Shown here: piece by piece, positions 1 to 9,444 of the stretch | Layout of the letters: every line of letters begins with the position of its first letter | Position numbering within the stretch: the first letter of the stretch is position 1 | DNA from: Mycosarcoma maydis | Lineage: Eukaryota; Basidiomycota; Ustilaginomycetes; Ustilaginales | Direction of reading: 5' to 3' | Assembly (NCBI RefSeq): GCF_000328475.2 | Contig: NC_026480.1 | Span: forward strand, 496,001 to 560,000 | DNA: 64,000 bases | Notes under the pieces: generated by a model | Seen by the model: only the letters and a program-made list of their open reading frames with translations | Told to the model about the DNA's origin: nothing | Database searches by the model: none | Program-made: the position numbers and the translations under genes

Positions 1-1356
1 CCACCACGCTCCGGGTTTTCCTTCCTTTCATGTCCAGAAGGTATCGTCTTGCACGGTGGATACTGCAAAAAGTATGTCAAAGGTCAACGCACGCAGGGCG
101 TAGCCTTGGAGGACACATGGTTGCTCAAGATGGACGAGGACCTCACTAAGCTCGATTGGGCCAAGCGCAGAAAAGTGGGTTATGCACCCAACCCAGTGCG
201 CAGCGGATGCACCATGGCACTTTGGCAATCCAAGAGCATGGGCATTCTCTTCGGCGGTGTCACAGACACGGAGGCAGACGAGGAGACCATGGAAAGCACC
301 TTCCACAAGGATCTCTACGGATACCAGCTTCCAGGTACGGGCAGGTGGATCAGTCTGAATCTGAAACGTCCCAAGAAGAAAGGAGGCGCAGGCAGGAGGA
401 AAAAGAAGCAGCAACAACAGCAACACCAACAGCAGCAGCAGCATCACAGCAACGATCATGATACGGACGACGACGAAGAGCACGACTACGCCTCGGACAA
501 TGACGATAGTGGCGAACAAGCAAAGGATCTTGCAGAGTCGACGGACAGGCTTCAGATCCAGATTCCGACCCAACCACCGCCTCCATCTCGAGTGCAACAA
601 GACGAGGAAGAAGACGACCCTGACGACCCGCTCAAGACGATTCCGCTCGAACGATACAACGTCATGCTTGCTGTGCAGCGCAACATTCTGTACGTGTATG
701 GCGGCATCTTTGAAGCTGGCAACCGAGAATACACGTTGGACGATTTCTACACTCTCGACCTGACCAAGCTGGAACGCTTCACGTGTCTCAGAGAATGTCC
801 CATCGACGCGCTCGAATGGGACGAGTCTGAATCGGAAGATGACTCTGACTCCGAGTCTGGCTCTGACACCGAATCCGAATCTGAATCCGAATCAGAGGGA
901 GAAGAAGGGGACGAGATTCCTGAAGGATTCGAATTCGACGAAATCGACTCGGACGATGAAGAAGCCAGACGCGCCAAAATGTCGGTTGCCGAAAAGGAAG
1001 CGCTGCGCGCCAAAGCACAAGCTTTCATGGGCGTCGCCTCCGACAGCGCTCGTACGGAGCAAGAGGTGCTCTCTACTCCTCAGCCGGGCGAGAAGCTGCG
1101 CGCCTTCTACGAACGCACCAAACAGCACTGGGCCTCGACCGCGCTCATCGAGAGCCAAGGCAAATTACGTGGCAAGGAAATGCGCAAACGTGGATTCGCG
1201 CTTGCCGACCAGCAGTACCAAGAGTACAAGCCCATCTTGGAAGAGATCGAAAGAATTCGTGCCGAAGCTGGCTTGGATGAAGCCGAGGCAGCGGTCAACA
1301 AGGTTGGCGGTATCGGAGCCGGTAGCACCGGTGTCGATTCGAGGAATCGCAGGTGA
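1..1356 (+). CDS. Kelch-repeat protein (KLHDC4/Kel3 type), 5' end missing
   Basis: The frame is open from base 1 to the TGA at 1354-1356, so the gene enters from the left; about 451 codons are present and the start lies outside the window. The last kelch blades are visible (RSGF...HGGY near residue 5-21, GCTMAL...LFGGV near 60-82, NVMLAV...YVYGGIF near 220-238). A poly-Gln/His tract from CAG/CAA repeats (bases about 409-450) interrupts one blade. An Asp/Glu/Ser-rich acidic stretch (about 262-305) follows, then a C-terminal helical segment (KLRAFYERTKQHW...KGF-type, about 360-430) typical of the DUF4110 tail of the KLHDC4/Kel3 family. Family members are beta-propeller proteins of poorly defined, probably cytosolic, function. 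The family call is secure; a molecular role is not. Confidence 0.8.
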   Translation, partial: PPRSGFSFLSCPEGIVLHGGYCKKYVKGQRTQGVALEDTWLLKMDEDLTKLDWAKRRKVGYAPNPVRSGCTMALWQSKSMGILFGGVTDTEADEETMESTFHKDLYGYQLPGTGRWISLNLKRPKKKGGAGRRKKKQQQQQHQQQQQHHSNDHDTDDDEEHDYASDNDDSGEQAKDLAESTDRLQIQIPTQPPPPSRVQQDEEEDDPDDPLKTIPLERYNVMLAVQRNILYVYGGIFEAGNREYTLDDFYTLDLTKLERFTCLRECPIDALEWDESESEDDSDSESGSDTESESESESEGEEGDEIPEGFEFDEIDSDDEEARRAKMSVAEKEALRAKAQAFMGVASDSARTEQEVLSTPQPGEKLRAFYERTKQHWASTALIESQGKLRGKEMRKRGFALADQQYQEYKPILEEIERIRAEAGLDEAEAAVNKVGGIGAGSTGVDSRNRR

Positions 1357-1612
1357 GAGCAAAGCAAAAGCCGAGATTGGCACACGCAAATCCAACCGAA
1401 ACAACAGCAAGAACAACAGCAGCAGCATCGAAAGCAGCGTGTATGCTTTGTGAAAACTCGTGCTGTTGCGTGAGACCTTGATAGGCTAGATACTGACAAG
1501 ACTGAGACGAGCAGGAAGGAGGCTTAAGTGACGCTGCGGTGTGCGGCAGTGCGGAACACAGCAGGCCGCGGCGCTCGTGTTGGCTAAGGTAGAAGGTTGC
1601 TCAACTGGTGCT

Positions 1613-2679
1613 TCAGAGCTTGTGACGTGCGCCAGCGGCGATGTTTTCGAATCGTTTCTGAGGAGCTCCTGATGCAAACACGGATTCTGCACCTCTCTGT
1701 GTTGCGGCAAACAAGACGCCCGAATCGAGAAAAGGCAAGGTGGGTCAGCTTCAGCTTGCACATGATTTCGTTGCACCAAGATGCGAATGCAAAGGCATGC
1801 ATCACTTACGAGTTCAGCCTGATTGACGGCGTCGAGACCGGTGTAAGCATACGCTGCATCGTTGAGCAGTTTTTTCGTGTACAGCAGGGAAAACGCGCTG
1901 TAGTTGGGAAACAAGAACTTGTCCCTCACATGCTGCAGCACATGGTCCAGGATGGGTGGAGTAGCAAGCTTGTCTTTGGCATGAAATCCAGCTGGCTTCG
2001 AGTACAGCCTGGTGATGAATCCACTTTGCTCGAGATCACTTGCTGTCATTCTTCGGCCTTCCAACAGCGCTTCTGTTGCTCTACCAAGGCCCATCTTTTT
2101 GATAAAAGTGACCGACGTCAAGCCCTCAGCTACGAGAGCGAGCGACATGAACGGTGTGAACAAGAAAAAGTCGTCGTACGCATACACCAGGTCACAGTGA
2201 CTCAAGATTGCCGCTGACAGTCCCACAGCGGGTCCATTCAGAGCGGCGATCAAGATCTTGGGATGCTTTCGCAGCGCCAGTGCCAGTCTACCTTGACCAG
2301 CTTGTGCACGTGCGCCGTAAAAATCGGCTACAGTCGCTTTGCCATGCGCCGTGTTGGTGTCCGCTTTCGCCACGTGGTCCGGCAGAGTGCGTGAGGGATC
2401 CTTGACGTTGGCTCCTGCGGAAAAGTATCGTCCCTTGCCAGTGAAAATCGTGACGAGGATATCCGGTTGCAAAGCGATCCATTCCAAGCATTGCGTGATA
2501 CATTTGTAGTCAGCCCAGCCCAGAGCGTTGAGCTTTTCCGGGGCGTTCAGCGTAATTACGGCGACTCGGTTGTCGCAGTTGTGCGCGAACGACAGGGCAA
2601 CAGGTACAGAGTCGGGTTGAACGGGTGGGGGTGAGGTGAACTTGGCCGAAGACATGTTCGTTTGGATAGACCGAGACAA
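1613..2679 (-). CDS. ECI1: Peroxisomal delta3,delta2-enoyl-CoA isomerase / enoyl-CoA hydratase family, two exons
   Basis: Proposed CDS is complement(join(1613..1696,1810..2679)), 317 aa. The crotonase fold is clear: LNAPEKLNAL near residue 44, the oxyanion loop GRYFSAGANV near 84-93, and GPAVGLSAAILSHCDLVYA near 149-167. The large exon ends ...NQAEL followed by GTAAGT (intron from 1809). The only acceptor giving a family-like tail is the CAG at 1699-1697. The 28-codon second exon then ends in ARHKL-stop, a good PTS1 peroxisomal targeting signal. Family enzymes shift the double bond of unsaturated fatty acyl-CoAs for beta-oxidation. Without splicing the frame stays open through the intron to a stop at 1486 and gives a 397-residue protein with no PTS1. 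A start at the second Met (residue 9) is also possible. Confidence 0.85.
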
Positions 2680-4034
2680 GTAGAAGGGTTTCTAGTGGAA
2701 GGAGAGTGTAAAGATCAAGAGATGACGGGAATGGTCGAAGCAGTTGAGCACACGCCAAATTGCGGTAACGAGCAGCAAGTGGCTGAATTTGTGCGGGGTT
2801 GGAGCATCGTTCCGGTACCCAACCCAAAAAGTTGCCGGAGACGAAATAGCCGAGAGACCTCGAACCACGCGGGGGTGATGCTCTTTTTTTGGTCATGGGA
2901 CGTTTCGATCTTCTGATGCGCTGCCGACCTTCAACATTCGTGATTCGTGATTGTCGTCACAGATTAAGCGTGACACACGGAGTTCCTGATGCCGGGCGAC
3001 TCCCTGTAAGGCTTTGAAACGCGCCAGAATAGTTTGCTATGCATGTTCCGGTGTGTGAGCCAACAACGCGTTGTAGTATGGCATGTTCCGCTCCATCTCT
3101 TGCGCTGCAGCCAGTCGTGACAGGGATCTGCCACCAGCGTTTCGCCTGCGCGCGTATTGTTTGCTGCTGCGACGTAGGTGCCACAGTAGAATGCACTCTT
3201 CAGCAACGACCATGCATCGCACTCGAAGTCGATCCGCTGAATATGGGCGAGGTTCGACGGCAGCGTCGCAAGCGGATGCGGAGGGGTTCTTTGTTGAACA
3301 ACTGAAATAACAAAGCGCCATTTACGAAGATGTACAATCCCCGTCACGATCACAAAAGTCGAGGACACACGATCGAGTTTTTGGCCTGTGATCCAGGCGC
3401 ACCTCGGTGGCAGCATCCCGACTCGACTCGGAAGAGGACCAACTCATCAACCATCAGAGAAAGATAGCCTTTGCAATGCTGATACTTAAGCCAGCCCATT
3501 CTGACGCAATCTGTTACTGACCATCTCTTCAGCAACGGCTCGCACGCCAGCCCTGCCAAGTCGCTTTTCATCGCGCCTGAAGCAACCACGAACCGCAAAT
3601 GCATTGAATCGATCTGAGGAGTTTCCGCCAGTCCTTCTGCACCAAAGAACGCAGCGCAAACTTACGCCTGCATCTTTACGGCGATGAAGCAGCAATTTTG
3701 CCCGGCGAAAGCGCCACGGCTCGCTCCAAGCGTTACGCGGGATCTCATTGCTGCTTGCGTCTGCACCAGAAGCTTAGAATTCGCCTTCCCCAAGATCGGG
3801 TCTAGACAGAAAGCCCTGGTATCGCAGTTTGGCTTGCAAAGCAAGGTGGAGTTACCGCATCAGCTCGTTTCGCATCGAAAACATCATCCCTCATCTTTGC
3901 AAGACTTTTAAAGGTAGGCAGTGGCGGGTGGGTATCTGTAAATTTCCTCTCATACAGAGTAAAGAGGGCTCAACAATAAACGATCCCTCAAAACGTCTGT
4001 CTCGGAAGAAGAAAAAACACGAAACAGGGTGTTG
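2680..4034. other. Spacer between ECI1 and ARP1
   Basis: About 1.35 kb lies between the start of the isomerase gene and the 3' end of ARP1. It holds a heptamer repeat pair (attcgtgattcgtgattg, about 2936-2954). Overlapping minus-strand ORFs at 2964-3416 are not convincing genes. I see no tRNA or other RNA gene. Confidence 0.5.
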
Positions 4035-5250
4035 TCAGTAAACCTTGTGCTCATCAATATCATCGGGCTTGCCTCGTTGCTACCGCGTCATCCCGAGCGT
4101 GTCTTGTCGCGGTCATGCCACTTACCTTTTTGTGAATCACGTCCGGATCCTCGTTGTATTCCTCTGCACTAACCCACATCCTCTTGAACGTGCTCAAGCC
4201 AGCCAAGATACTACCTCCGATCCATGTCGCGTACTTTCTCTCTGGCGGTGCAAAGATCTTGATCTTCATCTCTCTGACCGCTAGCCTTTTCACTTCTGCC
4301 AACATTCGATCACCGAATCCCTTTGTCAATGTTGTACCGCCACTAAGCACGATATTGCTGAAGAGGTTCTTGCGAAGGTCCAAATCGGTACGGTTGATAG
4401 AATCCACGATGACCTGATGAATACCGGGGAACTCTTGACCGATGAGTTCCGGGTTGAATAGGATCTCGGGTGCACGGAAGCGTTCGGCTCCTAGACGAAT
4501 CGTATTGCCGTCGGGAAGCTTGAACTCTTCGTGTTGCGGAGTGTCTTTCTCCTCCTTGGTTGGGTTGAGGGCTACGTAGCATGTCTTCTCTTTGATGATT
4601 CGGACGAGTTCCTTTTCGGCTGATGTGTGCAGGTGATAGCCTGCCTTACGCAGGTGGGTTTGCAGGTTCTCGGTGACGTCTCGGCCAGCCACGTCGACGC
4701 GACGTATCGCATTGGGCATGGAGAAACCTTCATATACGGGAACGGCATGTGTAACGCCATCGCCGGAATCTAGCACTATCCCTGTCGTGCGGCCGGAAGA
4801 ATAAAGACTCAGTACGGCCTGGATGGACGTGAAGAGAGCTGGCACATTGAACGTCTCGAAGAAGATCTGAGCTGCCATATCGCGATTGCTTCGTGGATTC
4901 AACGGTGCCTCTGTGAGTAGGACTGGATGCTCTTCGGACAGCGTTTCGAGTTCGTCGCTGTAGACGTGGTTCCAGATGCGTTCCATGTCTTCCCAGTCGG
5001 TGACGATGCCGTGCTCCATGGGGTACTTGATCTTTAGTAGTCCGCGCAGCTCCTGCGCTTTACGACCGATGAAGAGGTCACCTTCGATAGCACCTGCCAT
5101 GACTCGTGGGTGTTTTGGTCGCCCGACAAAGCTGGGGAAGAAACATTTGGGCGCATCCTGACCTGCGAATCCTGCCTTGATCGAGCCAGAGCCGTTATCG
5201 ATAACGACAGGTTGGTTGGTAAGGACATCGTCGAATTCGTTTCCAGCCAT
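4035..5250 (-). CDS. ARP1: Actin-related protein 1 (centractin, dynactin filament), two exons
   Basis: CDS complement(join(4035..4043,4126..5250)) gives 377 aa, matching the ~376 aa of animal Arp1. The actin fold is unmistakable: [16 protein letters not shown] near residue 15-30, [16 protein letters not shown] near 74-89, LDSGDGVTH near 161-169, and [11 protein letters not shown] near 300. The choices [15 protein letters not shown] and IHKK near the C-terminus point to Arp1 rather than conventional actin. Exon 1 ends ...IHKK before GTAAGT at 4125; the acceptor at 4045-4044 leaves a 9-nt last exon coding Val-Tyr-stop. Arp1 forms the dynactin minifilament that couples dynein to cargo and supports nuclear migration and endosome transport in hyphae. 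Unspliced RNA would instead add an unrelated basic tail of about 20 residues. Confidence 0.93.
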
Positions 5251-5948
5251 TGTTTATACGGCTAATGTGATGCGGCCAAACAGTATGCAAACTTCTCGTG
5301 GGTTTGATTTTCGATTTGGTTTGGGTGGTGATTGATCGCTGGTCGTTGCTCGAGCGAAAGTACTGCCTTTTTTCCTGGCGAAGATGGTAAGACAGGCCAG
5401 TGTGCGCGAGGCAGCAAGCGTGAATGACAGTGTGATGATATGGTGGTATGAACCAGAAAAGAATCACGCTTGCAAGATGAAAGCGCGCTGTCGGTAGGCT
5501 GTGTGTTTGACCCTTGAGAAAAAGTCAGTCGTGAGTGAGTTGTGAGTGTTGCTCTGAAATCACGAATCACGAATCACGAATAGCTCGCTTGCTCGCTCGC
5601 GTGCCCGTGTTGGTCACAAAAAGTCTTGAGTGTTGAGGCGGCGCGCACTGACACGCTCAGCAAAGCACCCGCGACCGTGCACGAACGTCGAACATGCACG
5701 ACGCAAGCATGAAGCTTTCTTCTCTCTGTTTGACCGCGCCACTCCGTTCATGAATACTCACGATTCGTGATTCTCACTCACGACTAACGTTGGTATAATC
5801 ACGAATAAGTTAAAATATCTTGATTAGCGATCGCAACTTTTCTCAAAACGGTAATCCCACCAAAGTCAACTCGACGTATACTGCGTTGGGCCGTATCCCC
5901 AAAAGATATTTCATTGACGGTAGAAAGCAATGCCCTGTAGAGTATGGG
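5251..5948. promoter_or_regulatory. ARP1 upstream region with heptamer repeats
   Basis: About 700 bp upstream of ARP1 and downstream of the SDR gene. It contains a tandem heptamer array at 5558-5581, an exact palindrome TCACGATTCGTGA at 5758-5770, and a short direct GCTC repeat near 5581-5600. I see no ORF of interest. Confidence 0.5.
5558..5581. repeat. YTCGTGA heptamer array
   Basis: Just over three head-to-tail copies of the 7-mer ATCACGA (reverse complement TCGTGAT), upstream of ARP1. It is one member of a family found in most spacers of this window. Confidence 0.9.
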
Positions 5949-6803
5949 CTACTGAAGATTGACAAAGCACCCTCCATCCACCAACACCGAGCTACCGGTC
6001 ATGAACTTGGCCAGATCCGAGGCCAAAAACACCACAGGTCCAGCAATATCATCTGGAGTCCCCAGCCTTTTCAACGGATGTCGATCCATCATTCTTGCTC
6101 GCTTGCGTGTATCTTTGAGATCATCCTGGTTGATGGCCGTCTCGATTGTGCCCGGAAGAACGCTGTTGCATCGAATGCCTAGCGGACCCAATCCAATCGC
6201 AGCCGAGTCCATCATGCTCTTCAAACCCGCCTTGGTCGGTGTATAGTGGCTCTGGAATTCTCCTCCGACCAGAGCCGAGATGGAGGCGATCGCGATGATC
6301 GAGCCGCCCTGCGGAGTTTGACGAGCCATGAGACGGGCAGCGGCCTGAGTGGCGAAAAAGGCACCGTTCAGATTGACATCTTGCACTTTACGCCATGTTG
6401 AAGCTTGCATCTCGAGGAAGCCCATAAACGGGCAGATGCCAGCGTTGGAGACGAAGACGTCCAGTCGACCGAACTCGGTTTCGGCTGCATCGGCGATGCT
6501 CTGTCCAACAGCTGCGTCGGCGATGTCACCAGCGACGAGCACCGCATTCGCACCAAGCTGTGCCAACTCGATTTGTAGCGATTGTGCCTCAGTCGTCGTG
6601 GTGGCGTCGCCAAAGTAGTGCACGATAACACCTCTAGCTCCGTGTGCAGCGCAGGCCAGCGCACAGGCACGTCCAATACCACGCGACGCGCCGGTGATAG
6701 CGACAACCTTACCTGGCAGCAGGTTGGATCCTGCAATCCCCGGATTGGGTAGTGTCGTTGCGGTGACACTGTCTGTGCAGCTCATCTTCCGATCACTTGT
6801 CAT
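5949..6803 (-). CDS. Short-chain dehydrogenase/reductase, L-rhamnose-1-dehydrogenase-like
   Basis: 284 aa classical SDR. The cofactor motif TGASRGIG lies near residue 38-45 and NAG near 124-126. The catalytic Ser lies in SIIAIASIS, with YTPTK (Tyr-x3-Lys) near 193-197. The tail is SSVLVDGGCFVNLQ. The combination NAGICPF, GGEFQSHYTPTKAG, GIRCNSVLPGTIET and the ending GGxFVNLQ resembles the fungal L-rhamnose-1-dehydrogenase branch as I remember it, so oxidation of an aldose such as L-rhamnose is a reasonable inference; no alignment was run. The start codon at 6803-6801 overlaps the stop of the upstream peroxiredoxin-like gene (TGATG). A second Met at residue 7 is an alternative start. Confidence 0.8.
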   Translation of the reverse strand: MTSDRKMSCTDSVTATTLPNPGIAGSNLLPGKVVAITGASRGIGRACALACAAHGARGVIVHYFGDATTTTEAQSLQIELAQLGANAVLVAGDIADAAVGQSIADAAETEFGRLDVFVSNAGICPFMGFLEMQASTWRKVQDVNLNGAFFATQAAARLMARQTPQGGSIIAIASISALVGGEFQSHYTPTKAGLKSMMDSAAIGLGPLGIRCNSVLPGTIETAINQDDLKDTRKRARMMDRHPLKRLGTPDDIAGPVVFLASDLAKFMTGSSVLVDGGCFVNLQ

Positions 6804-7468
6804 CAGGTGGATCTATTCGTAACTGCCTGTTCAATCACCGATACCTCGCTGTGATCTCGGGTATGTCGCATACGATGAGCCAGGACCGGCTTCCCCTCTG
6901 CAGTCCAAACAAATTCGCCACCGAGCTGCTTGAAATCTCCTCCTTTCAGTGCCAGTGATCCCGACTTGATGATCTCGGTCACGCTACTTAGGAACGTTTG
7001 TGTGATGCTTTGCTGGTGATGCGATCCGATGTGGTCCTTGGAGGCGTCACCCTGGTTCAGACTTCTGCGAGTCACTCCAAGTGCGTGGTACAGCGTCAAT
7101 TCCGGATCAGCGTAAAACTCGAATGGTGGACGGTCGACTTGGTCCTTGTAATGCTCCAGACCTGCTGCTTGACCTGGACCTACGACGACAAGTGAGACTC
7201 GCGATGTGTCAGTGAGGACGCTTGATCGTGCGAGGGCTTTTACGAACTCCTTGCACATGCCACAGTGAAAGTGGCGCGTAAAGACGAGTACCAAGCCAAG
7301 CTTGTTTGTCTTGGCTCGATCGAGGAGGGTGGTGAAATCGATCCGATGGTTGTGGCTGTCCAACACGTAGGCCGAATTCGCGGCGGACAGCTGAGCAGTA
7401 GTGGGAAGCGCGTCGTCCGAACTGAGCGTTGCTTGGGCGCTTAAGCTCGGCGTCTCGTTAGTGGACAT
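6803..7468 (-). CDS. AhpC/TSA-family (PRXL2/AAED1-like) peroxiredoxin-like protein
   Basis: 221 aa, one exon. It has a thioredoxin-like fold with VLVFTRHFHCGMCKEF near residue 57-72, carrying a Cys-x2-Cys in place of the usual peroxiredoxin TxxC. Next come VSLVVVGPG near 91-99 and FEFYADPELTLYHALGV near 115-131, the pattern of the AhpC-TSA_2 (PF13911) group. Members are thought to handle redox stress, but activity is largely unproven. The stop TGA (6805-6803) shares its A with the ATG of the downstream SDR gene on the same strand, so the two reading frames touch with no spacer. That arrangement is rare for separate fungal genes. Confidence 0.8.
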   Translation of the reverse strand: MSTNETPSLSAQATLSSDDALPTTAQLSAANSAYVLDSHNHRIDFTTLLDRAKTNKLGLVLVFTRHFHCGMCKEFVKALARSSVLTDTSRVSLVVVGPGQAAGLEHYKDQVDRPPFEFYADPELTLYHALGVTRRSLNQGDASKDHIGSHHQQSITQTFLSSVTEIIKSGSLALKGGDFKQLGGEFVWTAEGKPVLAHRMRHTRDHSEVSVIEQAVTNRST

Positions 7469-8098
7469 GACGGACCGGAGTCAGCGCGGGAGACCAGGTG
7501 CAAATCACGAATATTCCATGGTGAGGGGAAGCAAGTGTAGAGGGCCACATATATATCTGCGGATGGGAACCGCGATGCATGATGCTGCAGCGACGGATTG
7601 AATGAGCGAATTTGCGTCACCAGACCGCTTGACGCTTGACGCTTGGTGCTTGCGTCTCAGACCAGAGAGCAAGCTCGCTTAGTTAGTTATACCTCCAGCG
7701 TCCATGTGGGGGACAAGACAGCGCCGCCAACTTGAAATCAGTCGTGAGTTAACCCTATGCGACAATTCACGATTCACGATAAACTCACGCGCAGTCTCTC
7801 TCGATTTTGCTCAAGAGTTTCCGTGACTCACGCTGAATCTCGTGAATCAGCATGGACGAGCCTTCTCACTGCCTCATCTCACGTCTCTTCCTATCCACGA
7901 TCGATGTACAGGCCGCACAAGGAAATCGAACACCGACGCTAAAGCTTGCGAAACGAGACAAAGTGCATCCGTGATTGCTTTTCGAGCACGCTGTATCGCT
8001 AATGAATCGGCGAAAATTCCAGTGGCTGACAAACGAAAGCGTATTAGGGGTGGAAAGCATATGTGGTCAGTATGAGATATGCCAAATTGCAGCGTGGG
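7469..8098. promoter_or_regulatory. Spacer upstream of the peroxiredoxin-like/SDR pair
   Basis: About 630 bp. Heptamer half-sites occur at about 7504-7512 and 7765-7785, and a TTGACGC direct repeat near 7627-7650. No coding potential that I trust. Confidence 0.45.
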
Positions 8099-8965
8099 TT
8101 ACCCAAGGCTTTGATGACCCTGAACAGGAGGTGCTCGAACTGGCGTGAGGGTGAAGAATGCGACTTACTGTGCGTGCCTGTCTCCAAGCGAGCCAGTCGC
8201 TCGTCTCTGTTGGCAACAACCCCATGCTCCAGCACTTGTACAATCCCAAGGCAATCGCTGCCATCTGACACAGAATGAACAAGATTTTGGGTAGCAACAG
8301 GCTCTGTCCTGGCGAGGAGAGGCGGTCGAAAGCTGTAGAGGCAGGCGACATTTTTGAGAGGATCCCATCATGGTGCCCCGAAAGTGAAGCATGTCAGCAG
8401 TGATGTCCATACATTACAATAACAGTAGTGACAAAGCTTACAGCTGTTCATTGTCGAGATACCGCGGAGCGGACCGGTGATGAGCATGCCAACTGCCATC
8501 ATACTGAAGATCTGTACGCCGGATCCGGACATGTACAGCATGATGGCGTTCATCGGCAACGACTTGGCTGGTGAATACGCCAGCTCCCACGCTTTCGCCA
8601 TCTTGAGTGCTGCTGGGTCTGCGCGTTGGCGTGCTACTGCTGATGAAGATTTTGTCTTGGACTGCTTCTGCGATCGGCTCAAACAAAGAGAAAGCCAGCC
8701 AGAAAAAGTCAGCAGCGTCAATCGACAGCATCTGTAGGCTGAGATGCGCGGAAGCTTACCTTGCTGACAGCATCCGGATCCGTAAACCCAATTGGATCTG
8801 GAAGGTCATGCGCCTTTGCTCTGAGACTCGTGAGGAGCACGACAGAGGCACTATGGTGAGTATGAAATTTCCATCGCAACTGGTTGGTGCAGGCAAGACT
8901 CACTTTGAGGAGCCGGCATAATGAACTCGGAATGCTGAGAGCGGCTGTTGCTGTGTCTTTGACAT
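8099..8965 (-). CDS. EMC4: ER membrane protein complex subunit 4, five exons
   Basis: Proposed CDS is complement(join(8099..8119,8169..8332,8442..8667,8760..8850,8904..8965)), 187 aa. All junctions are GT-AG and in phase. The protein starts MSKTQQQPLSAFRV. Exon 2 gives DLPDPIGFTDPDAVSK. Exon 3 carries the EMC4 hallmark AKSLPMNAIMLYMSGSG with a first membrane helix (VQIFSMMAVGMLITGPL). Exon 4 carries a second helix and GLYKCWSMGLLPTETSDWL. EMC4 belongs to the conserved EMC insertase for tail-anchored and polytopic membrane proteins in the ER. Exons 1-4 are well supported by the family pattern. The last exon (seven codons with stop, after a 49-nt intron) is my best guess. Confidence 0.85.
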
Positions 8966-9444
8966 CTCCGTCCTCTGTGTGCGCTTCGTTTTTGCGCGTG
9001 ATCTATCAAGTTCGATGGAGGTGTTACACAGCAACCATTAGCGAAAAGTATGTACAGAAGCCATGTCCAAAACTAACGTGGAACTTCTCAACAAGGTCAG
9101 TGCGCGTGCCTTTCTTTCAGCGTTTGCATGTATTTTTCTCGTGCGGCTGCATTTGTGATTATTTGCCTGTCGCCAACACTCACGACTCACAACTGACAGC
9201 TTCTTCCTCCTCCTTCACGCTTGGCACACATCGTCGAAAGCTCACTAGACCTCGTGCGAAACATACGTGTCCCGATAATGACTGGCAGCAAACGTGTTGA
9301 CAGACCAGCGGTAGGCTAGTATCACATACAAGCGCGTTGCGTTCAGTCAGCCCTTCTGGCAGTTTCATACTGATTTCGTATTGTTCAGAGAGACATAGAC
9401 AAGCGACACTCCAAGCAAATTATGGTTTTGGGCACTGTGACCGC
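8966..9444. other. Spacer between EMC4 and the sugar phosphate cyclase
   Basis: About 480 bp holding the EMC4 promoter and the 3' region of the cyclase gene. A (TTCCTCC)-rich patch lies near 9203-9217. Nothing else recognised. Confidence 0.4.

Noticed and set aside
2964..3416. Minus-strand ORFs (up to 150 codons) in the ECI1-ARP1 spacer
   Set aside because: Two overlapping frames look equally plausible, neither has a motif, and one runs into repeat DNA. Not enough to call a gene.
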